Source of the DNA: Sclerotinia nivalis
Lineage: Eukaryota; Ascomycota; Leotiomycetes; Helotiales; Sclerotiniaceae
NCBI GenBank assembly: GCA_029531795.1
Contig: JAPEIS010000003.1
Span: forward strand, 310,001 to 374,000
Length of the DNA: 64,000 bases
Direction of reading: 5' to 3'
Shown here: in pieces, positions 1 to 10,610 of the stretch
Layout: every line of letters starts with the position of its first letter
How positions within the stretch are numbered: position 1 is the first letter of the stretch
Program-made: the position numbers and the translations under genes
Notes under the pieces: generated by a model
Databases searched by the model: none
The model's input: only the letters and a program-made list of their open reading frames with translations
What the model was told of the DNA's origin: nothing

Positions 1-1
1 T

Positions 2-827
2 GTGGAAGCGGCGGCTTTGCCGTTGGTGGGATTGACGGCTTGGAGGGCGTTGGTTGTTAAGGGGGGAGAGGGGAATATTGGGACGGGGAGGAATATTTTG
101 GTGACGGGGATTGGGGGCGGAGTGGCGTTGAGTGTGTTGCTTTTTGCGGTGGGGTTGGGGAGTAATGTTTTTGTTACTAGTGGTGATGTTGAGAAGATTG
201 AAAAAGCGAAGGCGTTAGGGGCGAAAGGGGGTGTTAGTTATAAGAGTGAGGGGTGGGAGAAGGAATTAAAAGGTTTGTTGAAGGGGTTCGGGATGGGGAA
301 GTTGGATTTGATTATTGATGGGGCGGGAGGTGATATTGTTAGGAGAGCTACGAAATTGTTGAAGGTGTGTTAATGTTTCCTTTTCGTCTCTTTCTTCTTC
401 AATCATTCTCATCCGAGTGATTCACCTCTCTACATATCCATCTCCATCCCCACTCACATCCAGAAAACCAACTAACCTTCCCCTCCACTCCCAGCTCGGT
501 GGCACAATAGTCCAATACGGCATGACACTCTCCCCAAAAATGGACTGGTCCATGTCAGCCAACCTCATGAACCTCGAACTCAAAGGATCAACCATGGGAT
601 CACGAAAGGAATTCAAAGAAATGATTGCGTTTGTTAATGAGCAGAAGATTAAACCTGTGATTTCGAGGGTGGTGAAGGGAATTGATAATTTGAGGGAGAT
701 TGAAGAATTGTTTGGAGAGATAAAGGAGGGGAGGCAGTTTGGGAAATTGGTTATTGAGGTTAGGGGTGAGGGTGAGGGTGGGAATGGGAATGGGAATGGG
801 AGTAAGGGGGGGGAAAGTAGGTTGTAG
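2..827 (+). CDS. Zinc-type (MDR) alcohol dehydrogenase / quinone oxidoreductase-like protein, 5' partial
   Basis: The gene enters from outside the window, so the N-terminal catalytic (GroES-like) half is missing. Exons are 2..364 and 495..827; the 130-bp intron starts GTGTGT and ends CCCAG, and splicing joins ..KLLK to LGGTIVQYG.. in frame. What remains is the Rossmann part of the medium-chain dehydrogenase family: a PLVGLTAWRAL segment, a glycine-rich nucleotide loop (GIGGGVALSVLLFAVGLG), then DLIIDGAGGD and LGGTIVQYGM, the typical end of the NAD(P)-binding fold. The family oxidises alcohols or reduces quinones/enones with NAD(P)H; the substrate cannot be read here. The C-terminus carries a low-complexity Gly/Asn tail encoded by tandem GGGAAT/GGGTGAG repeats just before the TAG at 825-827. 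No linked pathway genes are visible. Confidence 0.85.
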
Positions 828-1319
828 ATCTAGGTTGCGGAGGCGGAGGGTTACTGCTTTGTAGGTAGGTATGTAAAGTGTTAGTTATGTATATATAACT
901 AGGAGAGGTGATAGCAAGTCTGAGAATGGATACAGAAATACTCCACCATCATACACTATAGTATACAAATCACATATATATATATATATCAAATCATATT
1001 CCATCATCAGTATAAGTCCATAAGATATTAACAAGAATGAATAAAGCAATTCCATATCGATATAGATATTTCATGATTCACCAGCTCTCTAGATTAAACG
1101 AGTGCAAGAGACTCGGTAGATAGGAATCTCCTGCTTAGCTCTGCAGTTATAGTATAGAATATATCTTATGTTTTAATAGTGCTTTTGTTGTATGTGATTT
1201 GGTATGGTGTTGTATGTGATTTGATATTGGGTTGGGTTTGGATGAGATGTTGTATAGTTGTATAGTTAGATGGTAATTAGATTCTTGATGATGATGGGTA
1301 TGTAGAATGGGATGTAGAT

Positions 1320-1387
1320 GGGTATTGGATATTGGATATTGGATATTGGGTATTGGATATTGGATATTGGATATTGGATATTGGATT
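1320..1387. repeat. Heptamer tandem repeat (TATTGGA)n, about 9-10 copies
   Basis: The 7-base unit TATTGGA (with one TATTGGG variant) is repeated about nine to ten times head to tail. A 7-bp period gives open frames on both strands that translate to repeated peptides, so those frames are artefacts of the repeat. Confidence 0.9.
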
Positions 1388-2519
1388 CTCATATTCATAT
1401 TCATACTCTATTATATCAAACTCCTCTTTTTTGTAGGTTATTTTCGGGTGTATTGTTTTTAGTTGTATTGATTAACTTTAGTGCTAATCTACTATATCTT
1501 GCTTTATCTTTTATCTTTTTATTCCTTCTTCCTTCTTCTTCTTCTTCTTTCTTCATTCCTTATTTAACATTTATATTAGTGTATAAGGATTTATAAAATG
1601 TTGGATATAGATACTAGATAGCTAAATAGATATTCATCCGCATCGACAACCCTTCGAAACTCCTTATTGATAGCCAAACCAAGCAAACCAAACCAAATTA
1701 AATCAAGAAAACGAAAGAATCCTATTTCATCAATTCATCAAGTATATACACAACTAGGCATAGATAATTCAACAAAAAGATAAACCTTCTATGATTCAGA
1801 GATGGAATAAGATGGGATAGGATAGGATAGAAAATTCAAAATATGTAGTAGATGAACAGCGAACATCGTCTAACGTTAACCCGTTAATATACAGTGATTG
1901 ATGAATTTGATGAGCTTGATGAGTTTAATGAGTATTAGATATATAAGTTGAATGGATTAGTGGTTTATGGGTATTAATGGGTACATAACTGGCGAGTTGG
2001 ATTTTAAGGGATTGATGGATGTGGTGATGAATTGGGTGTATGTATGTATGTATGTATCCGGTGAGTTAGATCTCGGAGTTGGATCTTGGAGTTGGTCGGA
2101 GTTGGATGTAGATGAAGTGAATAGAAGAGAAGGTTATTGGGTTGAGGGGGTTGATGGATAAAATAGTAATGGATTTGAAAGAGTTGATGAGTGTTGATGA
2201 ATAATAAGTATTGATGGATAGTGATGGATGATGATAGATGGTGATGAATAATGAATGATAAATAATAATGGATTGGATTTGTGTGTGTATATATATTTAT
2301 AAATAAAAATAGATATTTGTGAATGAAGCAATTCAGTTGAAGAGCTGAAGGACTGAAGTTGAGGACTTGATTAGATTTAAAACTTAATTTTTACTGATAG
2401 CTGCAATACACACATCATTAAACGTAGCCAGGTAAACACAGGTTCATTATCAATATAGTGATAACTACCTAAAGAACTAAGGTCTGTGAAAGCCAGAGAA
2501 TCCGTATAAGATCTCTAAC

Positions 2520-2910
2520 TGACAATTCTGGCTAGCTATTTACTAGATAGGATATTAAACCAAGTTCTATGCATATAAGGCCTCTAACTAACTATTCTGG
2601 CTAGCTATTTACTAGATAGATAGGATGCTAAATCAAAGCATATTCGATGACATTCTTGAACTTTGTGGGTAAAAATCTTGTTGGGTATTATACTACTGTT
2701 AGCTCTATTATAATTTACACAGAGTTCACAGATTGGAGCTCTTGTGGGTATCCAATACGAATATTCATGAAGCAATGAGAAATAATGTAGCTGGCTAACG
2801 GATTGATTGAATCCAAAACTCATTTCTTCACACAATAGCAATATAGATAGACATTCTTGAACTTTGTGCTTCGAAATTTCATGGGGGTATTATTAGCTCT
2901 ATCGTAATTC
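2520..2910. repeat. Two pairs of degenerate direct repeats
   Basis: The motif GGCTAGCTATTTACTAGATA occurs near 2530-2550 and again near 2600-2620, both followed by a similar GGAT.TAAA tail. The motif GACATTCTTGAACTTTGTG occurs near 2649 and again near 2850, both followed by a related TATTA..TTAGCTCTAT stretch about 40 bases on. The interlocking pairs look like old local duplications; no terminal inverted repeats or coding remnant are seen. Confidence 0.6.
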
Positions 2911-2997
2911 ATATCTGAACGCCATTCCCATCCCAATCCTATTCCCATATGTACAATATAATCTCCCTATTTCCATCCTCAACCTCCACCCCAATAT

Positions 2998-4403
2998 CTA
3001 CGGACTCTCCACAACATCCACCCTCATCCCCCTTGTCTCATCCCTACTCTGCCTCAAAAAAGGAATCAATTGCGTCCCCCCCGTCCCCCTAAACTCCTTC
3101 CCTCCCTTCCTCGTCGTCGCAACCGCCAAATTCAAACCCGCATTTTCTTTTTCCGTACCTTGAGCCATGGCTTTTCGCGACGGGGTAATAATATATCGAG
3201 TGACGATTTGAATGTGGATATCGCGGAAACTGGTTAGGGTTTCGACGGCTTGGTTGTAGGCTTGGCTTGCTTCGGTTGAACAGGCGGTTTCGTGGATGTA
3301 GGTGTGGATGGGGGAGTTGGTGGTGATGTGTTGGAGGAAGGAACGGTGAGGTCCGGGCATGTAGTTGCGCATTTCCTGGGGGGTTGTTAGTAGAGCTCGT
3401 GGTGTGGTGTGGAGATAAATGAAGAGGGGCAACATACATCCAAATAACCATGACCACCTTTCTTCGGCGACACAATTTCACTCTGTGATTTCCCCGTAGT
3501 CCGCGTAGGTACATGTTTAACACCCAATACCGCATCCCAGAATTGTATCAAACTACTCTGCGCATTACTTCCCCCACTATACTGTCTCCATTCCCCATTC
3601 CCCTCTCCCTCATCATAAAACACACCTCTAGGTAAACCAGCCGCAGCCATATTTTTACTCCCTGCTAAAAATGGTCGAATGACGTGATAGAAGACCTCCG
3701 GATCACATCGCTCATACATGCGTTGAAGAAGAATACCACAATCATGTATACAGGATGAGAATTTTTCTAAACATGATATTAAGATGGATGGTTCGTCTGC
3801 TCGAATAGCATTCATTGCTTTAATCATGAGCGGAATGACTTCTGCGCCGCGAGCTTCGATAGCCACGGATACGAGATAAAACCAGGATTCATCGGGTGTA
3901 TTGGTAAAGGTGTGTTGACAGGATAGATGGTCTAGATCAGTTAAATCCTGTGTGGGAGATGTACTTGTGAAGTTCCAGAGGTTGAGGGCGGCATATGTAG
4001 CGGTTGGTGGGAGGCCTAGATGAGATGATACGACTAGGAAGGGTTTGGATATTTGAAGAGGTAATATCTGGTTTAATTAGCATAGGAATATTTTTATTTG
4101 AGATGTTGGCTTTACCTCTGATGGAAGTTTTCCTCCCCAGATATATGAATGGGTCATGAAAGATAATAAATGATAGGCTCTTCGCCATTCATCTTCCTCT
4201 TGTAAATTCGAAGTATCTAATATTGGTAATGTATCGGCATGTTGTCTGAATAATCCTTCCTTGAGTAAAAATGGCATTTCATCGACTAAATCTTCCCATT
4301 CGGAATATGCACTCAATCGTGGAAGAGGATTAATATCTGGAAGAAATCCATTTTTTGTTGAAACTCCATATTCGGAGAGATTGATATTTAATGGACCAAG
4401 CAT
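2998..4403 (-). CDS. BNA2: Indoleamine 2,3-dioxygenase family protein (tryptophan to N-formylkynurenine)
   Basis: The product is a haem dioxygenase opening the indole ring of L-tryptophan, the first step of the kynurenine route to NAD. Exons on the minus strand are 4403..4116, 4067..3438 and 3375..2998, giving 431 residues with all junctions in frame (introns 48 and 62 bases). Family signatures: LPRLSAYSEWEDLVDEMPFL near the N-terminus, VSSHLGLPPTATYAALNLWN, FLAGSKNMAAAGLPRGVFYD, the QYSGGSNAQSSLIQFWDAVLG block, MPGPHRSFLQ and the GTGGTQLIPFLRQSRDET end. The histidine in FRDIHIQIVTRYI (about residue 360) is at the position of the proximal haem ligand. I chose the ATG at 4403 because MLGPLN..LSEYGVS fits family starts; an in-frame ATG at 4451 would add a hydrophobic leader. 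It is divergent from kynureninase, 571 bp away. Fungi often carry several IDO paralogues, so the BNA2 label is by function, not proven orthology. Confidence 0.93.
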
Positions 4404-4974
4404 GATGGTGATGAATATATGTAATAAAAAAATAAAAGAATGGTATCTCAATGATGATTTTTGTTATACTGAGACTTTTGACTATTGCTTTTTCATGAAA
4501 GATCGGGATGAAGATGGAAAGACTAGTAAGAAACTCGACTGGAATCGAAGATACTAGTATTACTTTTCTACTTCCATCCCATACTCATAAAGTCCGTATA
4601 TTATACGGCAACAAGGAATACCGCTTCGGCTATTTCCTCAAACCGGTATCCATTCATTCATTCAAACAACAGTGATACTGTGCGCATGATTATTATCGCG
4701 TAAGAATAGGAGGAGAAAGATTTCCTCTTCATCCGCTTCCGTATCCGCCGGAAGCGGATGAAGGGGAAATTTTCCATGAATGTTTTGAAGAGTGGGAGCG
4801 CATACAAAGTGATTAGAATTGACTTTGAATTAAATCAAATTCATTCATCTCATTTTTCTCTGATCAATTGTGTTGCAAAGTACTATTCAGAACGAAGTAC
4901 TAGCTAGTCGTTGCATATCAATCATCATCAACATCATATCACCACCATCACAAAGTTTGCCATTCCTCATCAAA
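4404..4974. promoter_or_regulatory. Shared divergent promoter of the IDO and kynureninase genes
   Basis: This 571-bp gap separates two divergently transcribed genes of one pathway, so it must hold both promoters and both 5' leaders. It contains a strong inverted repeat at 4721-4769, described separately. The small open frames inside it do not resemble proteins. Confidence 0.7.
4721..4769. repeat. Inverted repeat with 21-bp arms in the IDO/kynureninase promoter
   Basis: The left arm (4721-4741) and right arm (4749-4769) are reverse complements with a single mismatch, around a 7-base spacer (TATCCGC). The core is CTTCATCCGCTTCCG paired with CGGAAGCGGATGAAG, 15 of 15. The repeat lies 206 bp from the kynureninase ATG and 318 bp from the IDO ATG. 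It could be a dimeric regulator's site or a cruciform-forming relic of a small element. Confidence 0.85.
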
Positions 4975-6523
4975 ATGGGTTCCATAGCAAAAGAAGAACA
5001 ACCATTAAACGTTGAAAAGCCAACATTCTCATCAAAAGCAAATACACTTGAATATGCTCAATCACTTGATGCAAAAGATCATATGCGAAGATTTCGCGAT
5101 CAATTCATTATTCCATCAAAAGCCAATATCAAAGCAACCAAGTTGGAGAAACCAGGTTCGTTTGCACTCCTTCCATTTTCACCCCGCAATCACATGATTC
5201 AAAAATATAAACTGACCATCAACCAGGTCTTTCCGATGAATCTTCAATATATTTCTGTGGAAATAGTTTAGGTCTTCAACCTAAATGCGTGAAAGAGTAT
5301 CTCCACGCACATCTAGATACATGGTCATCTATTGGTGTTCATGGACATTTCCGCGATTTGGAAGATTCTCCTTTAACACAATGGCAATTACTCGCCGAAC
5401 ATGCTTCCAAACAATGTGCACCAATTGTTGGAGCTCAAGCTTCCGAAGTAGCTATCATGGGTACTTTAACTACGAATTTACATTTATTAATGGCTTCATT
5501 CTACACACCTACTCCTGAAAAAAACAAGATTATTATGGAATGGAAAGCCTTCCCAAGTGATCACTATGCCATCGAATCACAAATCCGAGGTCATGGATAT
5601 AATCCCGAAGAAGCCATGGTGATGATAGGACCTGAAGAAGGAAGCTACGAAATATCCACCGAGAAAATCCTCCGCACTATCGACGAACATGCTTCCACTA
5701 CTGCACTCGTCCTTCTACCCGGTATCCAATATTACACGGGTCAACTTTTCGATATCAAGACTATTACCGCGTATGCTCAATCTAAGGGGTTAATAGTAGG
5801 ATGGGATTTGGCACATGCGGCTGGAAATGTACCATTGCAACTTCATGATTGGAATGTCGATTTTGCAGTTTGGTGTACGTATAAGTATATGAATGCGGGT
5901 CCAGGAAGTATTGCGGGTGCATTTATTCACGAAAGACATGGAGAGGTGGATTATAGTGAAGGAGAGGAAAAACCAAAGTATAGGCATAGATTAATGGGAT
6001 GGTATGGTGGTGATCAAAGTTGTCGATTTCTGATGAATAACAGTAAGTTTTTCCCGTCTCATTCCTTTGGATGAGTATTAACAATACCATAGAATTCCGT
6101 CCCTCACCAGGTGCTTCCGGTTACCAAGTCAGCAACCCCTCAGTCATAGATCTCACCTCTCTCTGCGCGGCCCTCTCCATCTTCAACCAAACCTCCATGG
6201 AAGAAATAAGTCAAAAAACCCTCCACCTAACCGCCTACCTCGAACATCTCCTCCTAACCTCCAATCCCTCCAACACATCACCCGCCTTCCGCATCATTAC
6301 GCCTTCCGATCCCTCAGCAAGAGGAACTCAACTAAGCGTCCTATTAAAACCCGGTCGCTTAGAAACTCTCTCCGATATGTTGGAAGAAGCGGGTATTGTA
6401 GCCGATAAGAGAAAACCGGATGTTATTCGTGTGGCGCCTGTACCGTTGTATAATACGTATGAGGATGTGTGGAGGTTTGTACAAATTTTTAATGCTGCGT
6501 TGGAGAAATGTGAGGGGGCTTAA
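4975..6523 (+). CDS. BNA5: Kynureninase (L-kynurenine hydrolase)
   Basis: This PLP enzyme cleaves kynurenine or 3-hydroxykynurenine to (3-hydroxy)anthranilate plus alanine in the kynurenine pathway. Exons are 4975..5155, 5227..6042 and 6093..6523 (introns 71 and 50 bases), giving 475 residues, the usual length. Exon 1 joins exon 2 through the split Gly codon of [21 protein letters not shown], the conserved N-terminal motif. Further landmarks are [37 protein letters not shown] and the PLP-lysine motif [12 protein letters not shown] (Lys about 280). The second junction restores [18 protein letters not shown]. The first intron has an unusual donor (GTTCGT). The start [10 protein letters not shown] is the first in-frame ATG of the exon. 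It is divergent from the IDO gene; together they cover two steps of the route, with the formamidase step not seen here. Confidence 0.95.
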
Positions 6524-7575
6524 TGTTTTGTGGGGATATTGATGATGGGGACATGTATTGGATATTTTGGGTGTTTCTTGTAGTACATATTTTAACGTGT
6601 AATATATCCAAATTATTTACCAATGTTCAATAGCTGGGAAAGATGTTTGAGTGTTCATTCTCATATGAGAATATAATTATTTTCTCCAAAAACATCGGAC
6701 GAGTATCGCAAATGTCCCCGAGGAAAATCAAACATCAAATTACATTTCTCATATAACATCAGAGCAGATTCCAAATAAACCATAGGGAAACCAACCACCT
6801 CGAATCCCATCCTATCAGTCCCAGACTTTCAAGTAAACGACAATTGAATAACTCGCAATCAATTTTCAAAAATTTAGCAACCAAAAAAAATCCCAAGCTC
6901 TTTATTGAACCCCGAGTATTAATAAAGCTTTATTTCTCATCCCAACATATTGATTCAGAGGCCACCATATTACATAGTCATTATTGCATTCCTTGTTCTC
7001 CAGGTCGTTGGCAGCACGACTAGATGAAAGAATTTATTGTATTCCAAGTATAAATAACAATCATTAACAAATACCGCATCCTATCATCCTAACAAATCAT
7101 CATCTGGATATCGATGCCAATATTGTGATACACGAGAGGCTGGAATGATCAGCAATTATTTTTTTCCATCCACTCGCGCTGATATCATCTCTCCTCTCCC
7201 GCAGTTCTTTTTATTTTTCCATCTCCGGCCGTAGCTCAAAGAAAACCTTGTGGGAATATAGCCGAGACCCGAAAGTGCCATGGCAAGGAACTCGAAGCGA
7301 GAAGGGAAAGAAGAAGACGGATAGAATAATCCTGCATACCAATAGTATAGCATATACCATATTGTCCAGTTTTAGGTTGAGAATCGATGGTTAATGTCCG
7401 AGAATATAGCGATTAGGGCCATGAGGATGAAATATTTGGTGGGCTTGGGGCCCGGGAGGAAAGAGAGGGAGCGGTGATGATAATCACCCCTCTGTGCATG
7501 ATGCTCTTCCCATATAAATTTAAGGTCCTTCCAGGAAGAACTCGAAAGTTCGTATAGGAAGTATTTTGAAGTCCC
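6524..7575. other. 1-kb intergenic region between convergent genes
   Basis: This stretch lies between the 3' end of kynureninase and the 3' end of the damaged minus-strand factor. It is AT-rich, with short open frames on both strands that lack family resemblance or splice support. I see no gene. Confidence 0.6.
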
Positions 7576-9042
7576 TTAGGGCAGGAGAAATAGCATATAT
7601 GACAAAATATACATTTTCCCCTTATGCACATTACCTAGCGAACCCCACTTTTTATATGCACCCGTCTTGGGACATGCTACCAATAACATCCTTTCATAAA
7701 TCTCCTGTTCTGTCTCACCTCCTTCCACAATCCCAAGTTTCCAGCCTTCACTCCAATATTCATATGTATATATTTCACCGAACTCAACATGAATCCCCGA
7801 TTGATCTTCCCATTCACCTTGGACTTCATAAATCCATTTACGCAAAGCTTCCCATATTCGTCCTGCTCCAAGAGCAACAGGTAATCCAAACAAAATAGGT
7901 AACAGGCTCCGTATATACCCATCTTTAAATCCGCCATATAAGCATTGCAAAACAACACTAATCATAACAGCGCGTCTGATACTCCCCATAAGTACCCATC
8001 GCTTGTGATAATCTTGTATCTCACCCTTTTCACCGTTGTTTATCGGCAGTCCTAACTCTATACCTTGTGCTAGTAATCCTATATATTCGATTTGTAGCTG
8101 ATTTGTCCATTGCACCAACAAAGGGATATATCTCTCAGCATTTAACTTTTGTCTTTCATTCGAAGACCAAAGACGGATAATTTGGTAGAGAATGAAGACT
8201 TGGGCTCCAGAAAGCCAATCATGAGTGCCCCAATAATCTCTTTCGCTCGAGGAGATGAGACAAGAGAGTTTGGAATCGAGAATAGAGAAGGTTTGAAGAG
8301 AGTTAAGAGTGTGGAGTGCGCAGATGGAAAGACCGTCGGTATATGATGTGGGAAGAGGTAGATCAGGGTTGTGGAAAGTAAGTGGGTGAATAAAGGAATT
8401 GTGAGAATGGATGGCGAAAGCTGAGACGAATGACTTTAGTTGAGTCGCAAGATAGGTGACTTGAGCTGAGCTCAGCGTGGTACGGAGAGTATATTGAAGA
8501 GATGAGTAGGGTGATGGAAATGTATCAATTGGGATAGATAGGATATGAGGATTAAGTGATGTGATTGGATTGGTGTTTGGAAGTAATATATCAGGTGAAA
8601 AGACGTGATAGTGGTGGAGTTCCACGGTGTGAGATCCTGGCCAAGCTGTTGACTTTGGTAGTCCAAAACTGGTATGTTGGTATCATTGTGAGGTTGAAAA
8701 TTGAGGCAGACTTCATGTGGGTTAGTGGAGAATTGTGTCACCGCCGTGCTCTTCACGGGACCAGGAATCGATGTACGACCTTTTGAAGATCTTGTTGATT
8801 TTTTCCGTGATGCATCATCTACCTACATCCACAAATTCAGCTTTGCATGCATCGCAAGCTTAAGGCTGTTGCGGGATGATGAAGTCAAGTGCTTTACTTA
8901 CATAAATACAATCAAAGCTCTCTATCTTGCATCTAGAACATATTGGTAATAATCAATCGCATCCCCGTTTTGCTTTAACACAACCCTCACACGCCTTCCT
9001 TCGAGTCTTGCTTTGGTGGACTAAGACTGTAGCCATACTCAT
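7576..9042 (-). pseudogene. Zn2Cys6 transcription factor gene, interrupted by a stop inside the zinc cluster and a frame change
   Basis: Read from an ATG at 9042, the first exon (9042..8902) encodes SKTRRKACEGCVKAKRGCD, a stop, then LLPICSRCKIESFDCIY: the six-cysteine binuclear zinc cluster of fungal regulators, with a TGA at 8955..8953 (codon 30) in the loop between cysteines 3 and 4. A 79-base intron (GTAAGT...TGTAG) follows the cluster. Exon 2 starts at 8822 (VDDASRKKSTRSSKG.., a basic linker), but the frame must change near 8630-8680 to enter the long downstream frame (VELHHYHVFSP..) that runs about 350 codons to 7576. That C-terminal part has the alpha-helical look of a fungal-specific factor domain. 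Total length would be about 480 residues. The stop cannot be spliced out without losing zinc ligands; the frame change might be an unrecognised intron. A recent pseudogene or a sequence error are both possible. Confidence 0.7.
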
Positions 9043-9530
9043 TGTCCTTAGTAGAACTTCCTACCAAGAATACAACAATTATTTAGTATTAAGGGGAATT
9101 CCACTTCAATGTGTCTAAATACCGTATAATTTGAGACCGAAATTGCTTTAAACCAAGTTGTTGTGCGGATTAGATGCTTATGGACATAAGCATGCCACAC
9201 TTTACTCAGCGGAGTTCCACCAGTTCTACTATGAAGTAATATATAAGTGGAGTTCCGAGTGCTTACCTCATTTTCCCCATAAATGAACCACTATTGATTC
9301 ATGAGTTTTGTATCACGAACGGAGTTAGGAAATAACTTGTGTGAGATGTTACATTTGTAATCGTGGGTAGTTGCATTGGACTATCGCAGCTAGAATATGT
9401 TAGGGTTATGAATAATGTGATGTATAAATACCATCCGATGGACTTTGAATCAACCTTATTATTTTTTCTATTCCAATCCACAAGGAAAATTCATATACTT
9501 CGTATTCAAATCTATAAATCAATTATCAAA
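9043..9530. promoter_or_regulatory. Divergent intergenic region with TATA box upstream of the ABM gene
   Basis: The 488 bp between the damaged zinc-cluster gene (-) and the ABM-domain gene (+) form a head-to-head promoter. A TATAAATA element sits at 9423-9430, about 100 bp upstream of the ATG at 9531, and an A-rich leader ends AATTATCAAA right before that ATG. Confidence 0.5.
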
Positions 9531-10252
9531 ATGCCTTTCACAGAACTCGTGATACCCCCATTAATTCAATCAGATGAAGCACGGGATGCTTCAACCAACA
9601 CTGTTTTCCCAACTCTTGCGTCGATTCTTACTTCGGTTCCTGGCTTCATACTCAGCGCTAGTGGCCACATAATTACTGAAAATAATGTAACTGTACCGGA
9701 GTCTAACTTCCATCCGGTCCTAGGTATTGGTGAGTTGGTTTGATAAGTGGACTGGTGGAGAAAGTCGGGCTGATATAATATAGAATGGAAGGACCCGAAA
9801 TACTTCCACGAGTTCGTCCAGAGCAAAGAATTTCAAGCTTTTCTTCCGGCAATAAAGCCCTATCTCTCTGGTCCACCGGATCCAGAGCTTTATGAGACTG
9901 ATACCTCACCAAGAGATATTTTAGCATCGCCAATCATTGACGTCTTCAGAATCAACATTCGTGACGATCCTACGAAAGAAACCGCAGCAAAAACAGCATG
10001 GGAAGAATGGGTGAAAGCATTGGGAGATGCAAACTTTCTGAGTGGTGTTAGTGTAAACTTGCCTGAGAGATTGTTTATAGGAATGATTGGTTGGAGTGGA
10101 GTTCAAGTAAGTTCTCTGGAAGATTGTCAAGCAATATCTAACATGAATAGGAACGAGAAAGATCACTGGAGAAGACAGCACATTTGAAAGAGGTTCTTGA
10201 GAAATCGAATGACGTTCAATCATTGGTTGTCCAGCTCAGCACCGCTCCATAG
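9531..10252 (+). CDS. ABM-type dimeric alpha/beta-barrel protein, 207 aa
   Basis: Exons are 9531..9729, 9784..10106 and 10151..10252 (introns 54 and 44 bases), encoding 207 residues. The first junction restores HPVLGIEWKDPKYFHEFV through a split Glu codon. The layout (MPFTELVIPPL.. beta strand, FILSASGHIITE, then an EWKD..FHEFVQSKEFQAFLP helix) resembles the antibiotic-biosynthesis-monooxygenase / EthD-like ferredoxin fold found as small proteins in many fungi, some inside secondary-metabolite clusters. There is no signal peptide, so it is probably cytosolic. Substrate and exact activity cannot be inferred. Its divergent neighbour is a damaged zinc-cluster regulator, a pair layout seen in small metabolic clusters, but no PKS, NRPS or terpene synthase is present. 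Confidence 0.72.
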
Positions 10253-10610
10253 ATTTTTGGAGCAAGAATTGGCTGCTGAGAACACAAATCCGACACTGAG
10301 TTCCTATTGTCATATCAATTATTTTCCCATTTATCTTCTTGCATTGGGTCTATGAAGTGATTTACCTTGGGAGTAATGACTTGATTCGAATTCGTATAAT
10401 GAATGGTGATCGAGTGGACATCAAGAGTGGCTGAAGCTATTCGCGTGTTAGATAATATTTCCCAAAATGGACTAGCTTATGTAATGGTGGCTGTTTGACT
10501 TCCCCTTCCCTTCTCTCCAATCGAGTTTTGACATGCAACACTGAACAACCAAATTAACTTCGAGATTCGTCTGTCACTCCTAGTAACTTAAACTAGATGC
10601 AGATTACTAA
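10253..10610. other. Intergenic region
   Basis: This 358-bp stretch between the ABM gene and the ketopantoate-reductase-like relic shows no coding signal. Confidence 0.5.

Larger units (their letters stand above)
828..2997. other. 2.2-kb AT-rich intergenic region with simple repeats
   Basis: I see no supportable gene. It contains a short (AT)n run near 970-990, a heptamer array at 1320-1387, GATGA/TTGATGA-rich low-complexity DNA from about 1900 to 2270, and degenerate direct repeats between 2520 and 2910. Small open frames here mainly translate the repeats. Confidence 0.7.

Noticed and set aside
1147..1596. Open frames of 85 and 92 codons on opposite strands
   Set aside because: Both translate the TATTGGA heptamer repeat; a 7-bp period opens frames on both strands.
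4261..4557. 98-codon plus-strand frame
   Set aside because: It is antisense to exon 1 of the IDO gene and its promoter, with no own features.
7156..7353. Minus-strand frame with a hydrophobic start
   Set aside because: Sixty-five codons, no splice context and no family resemblance.
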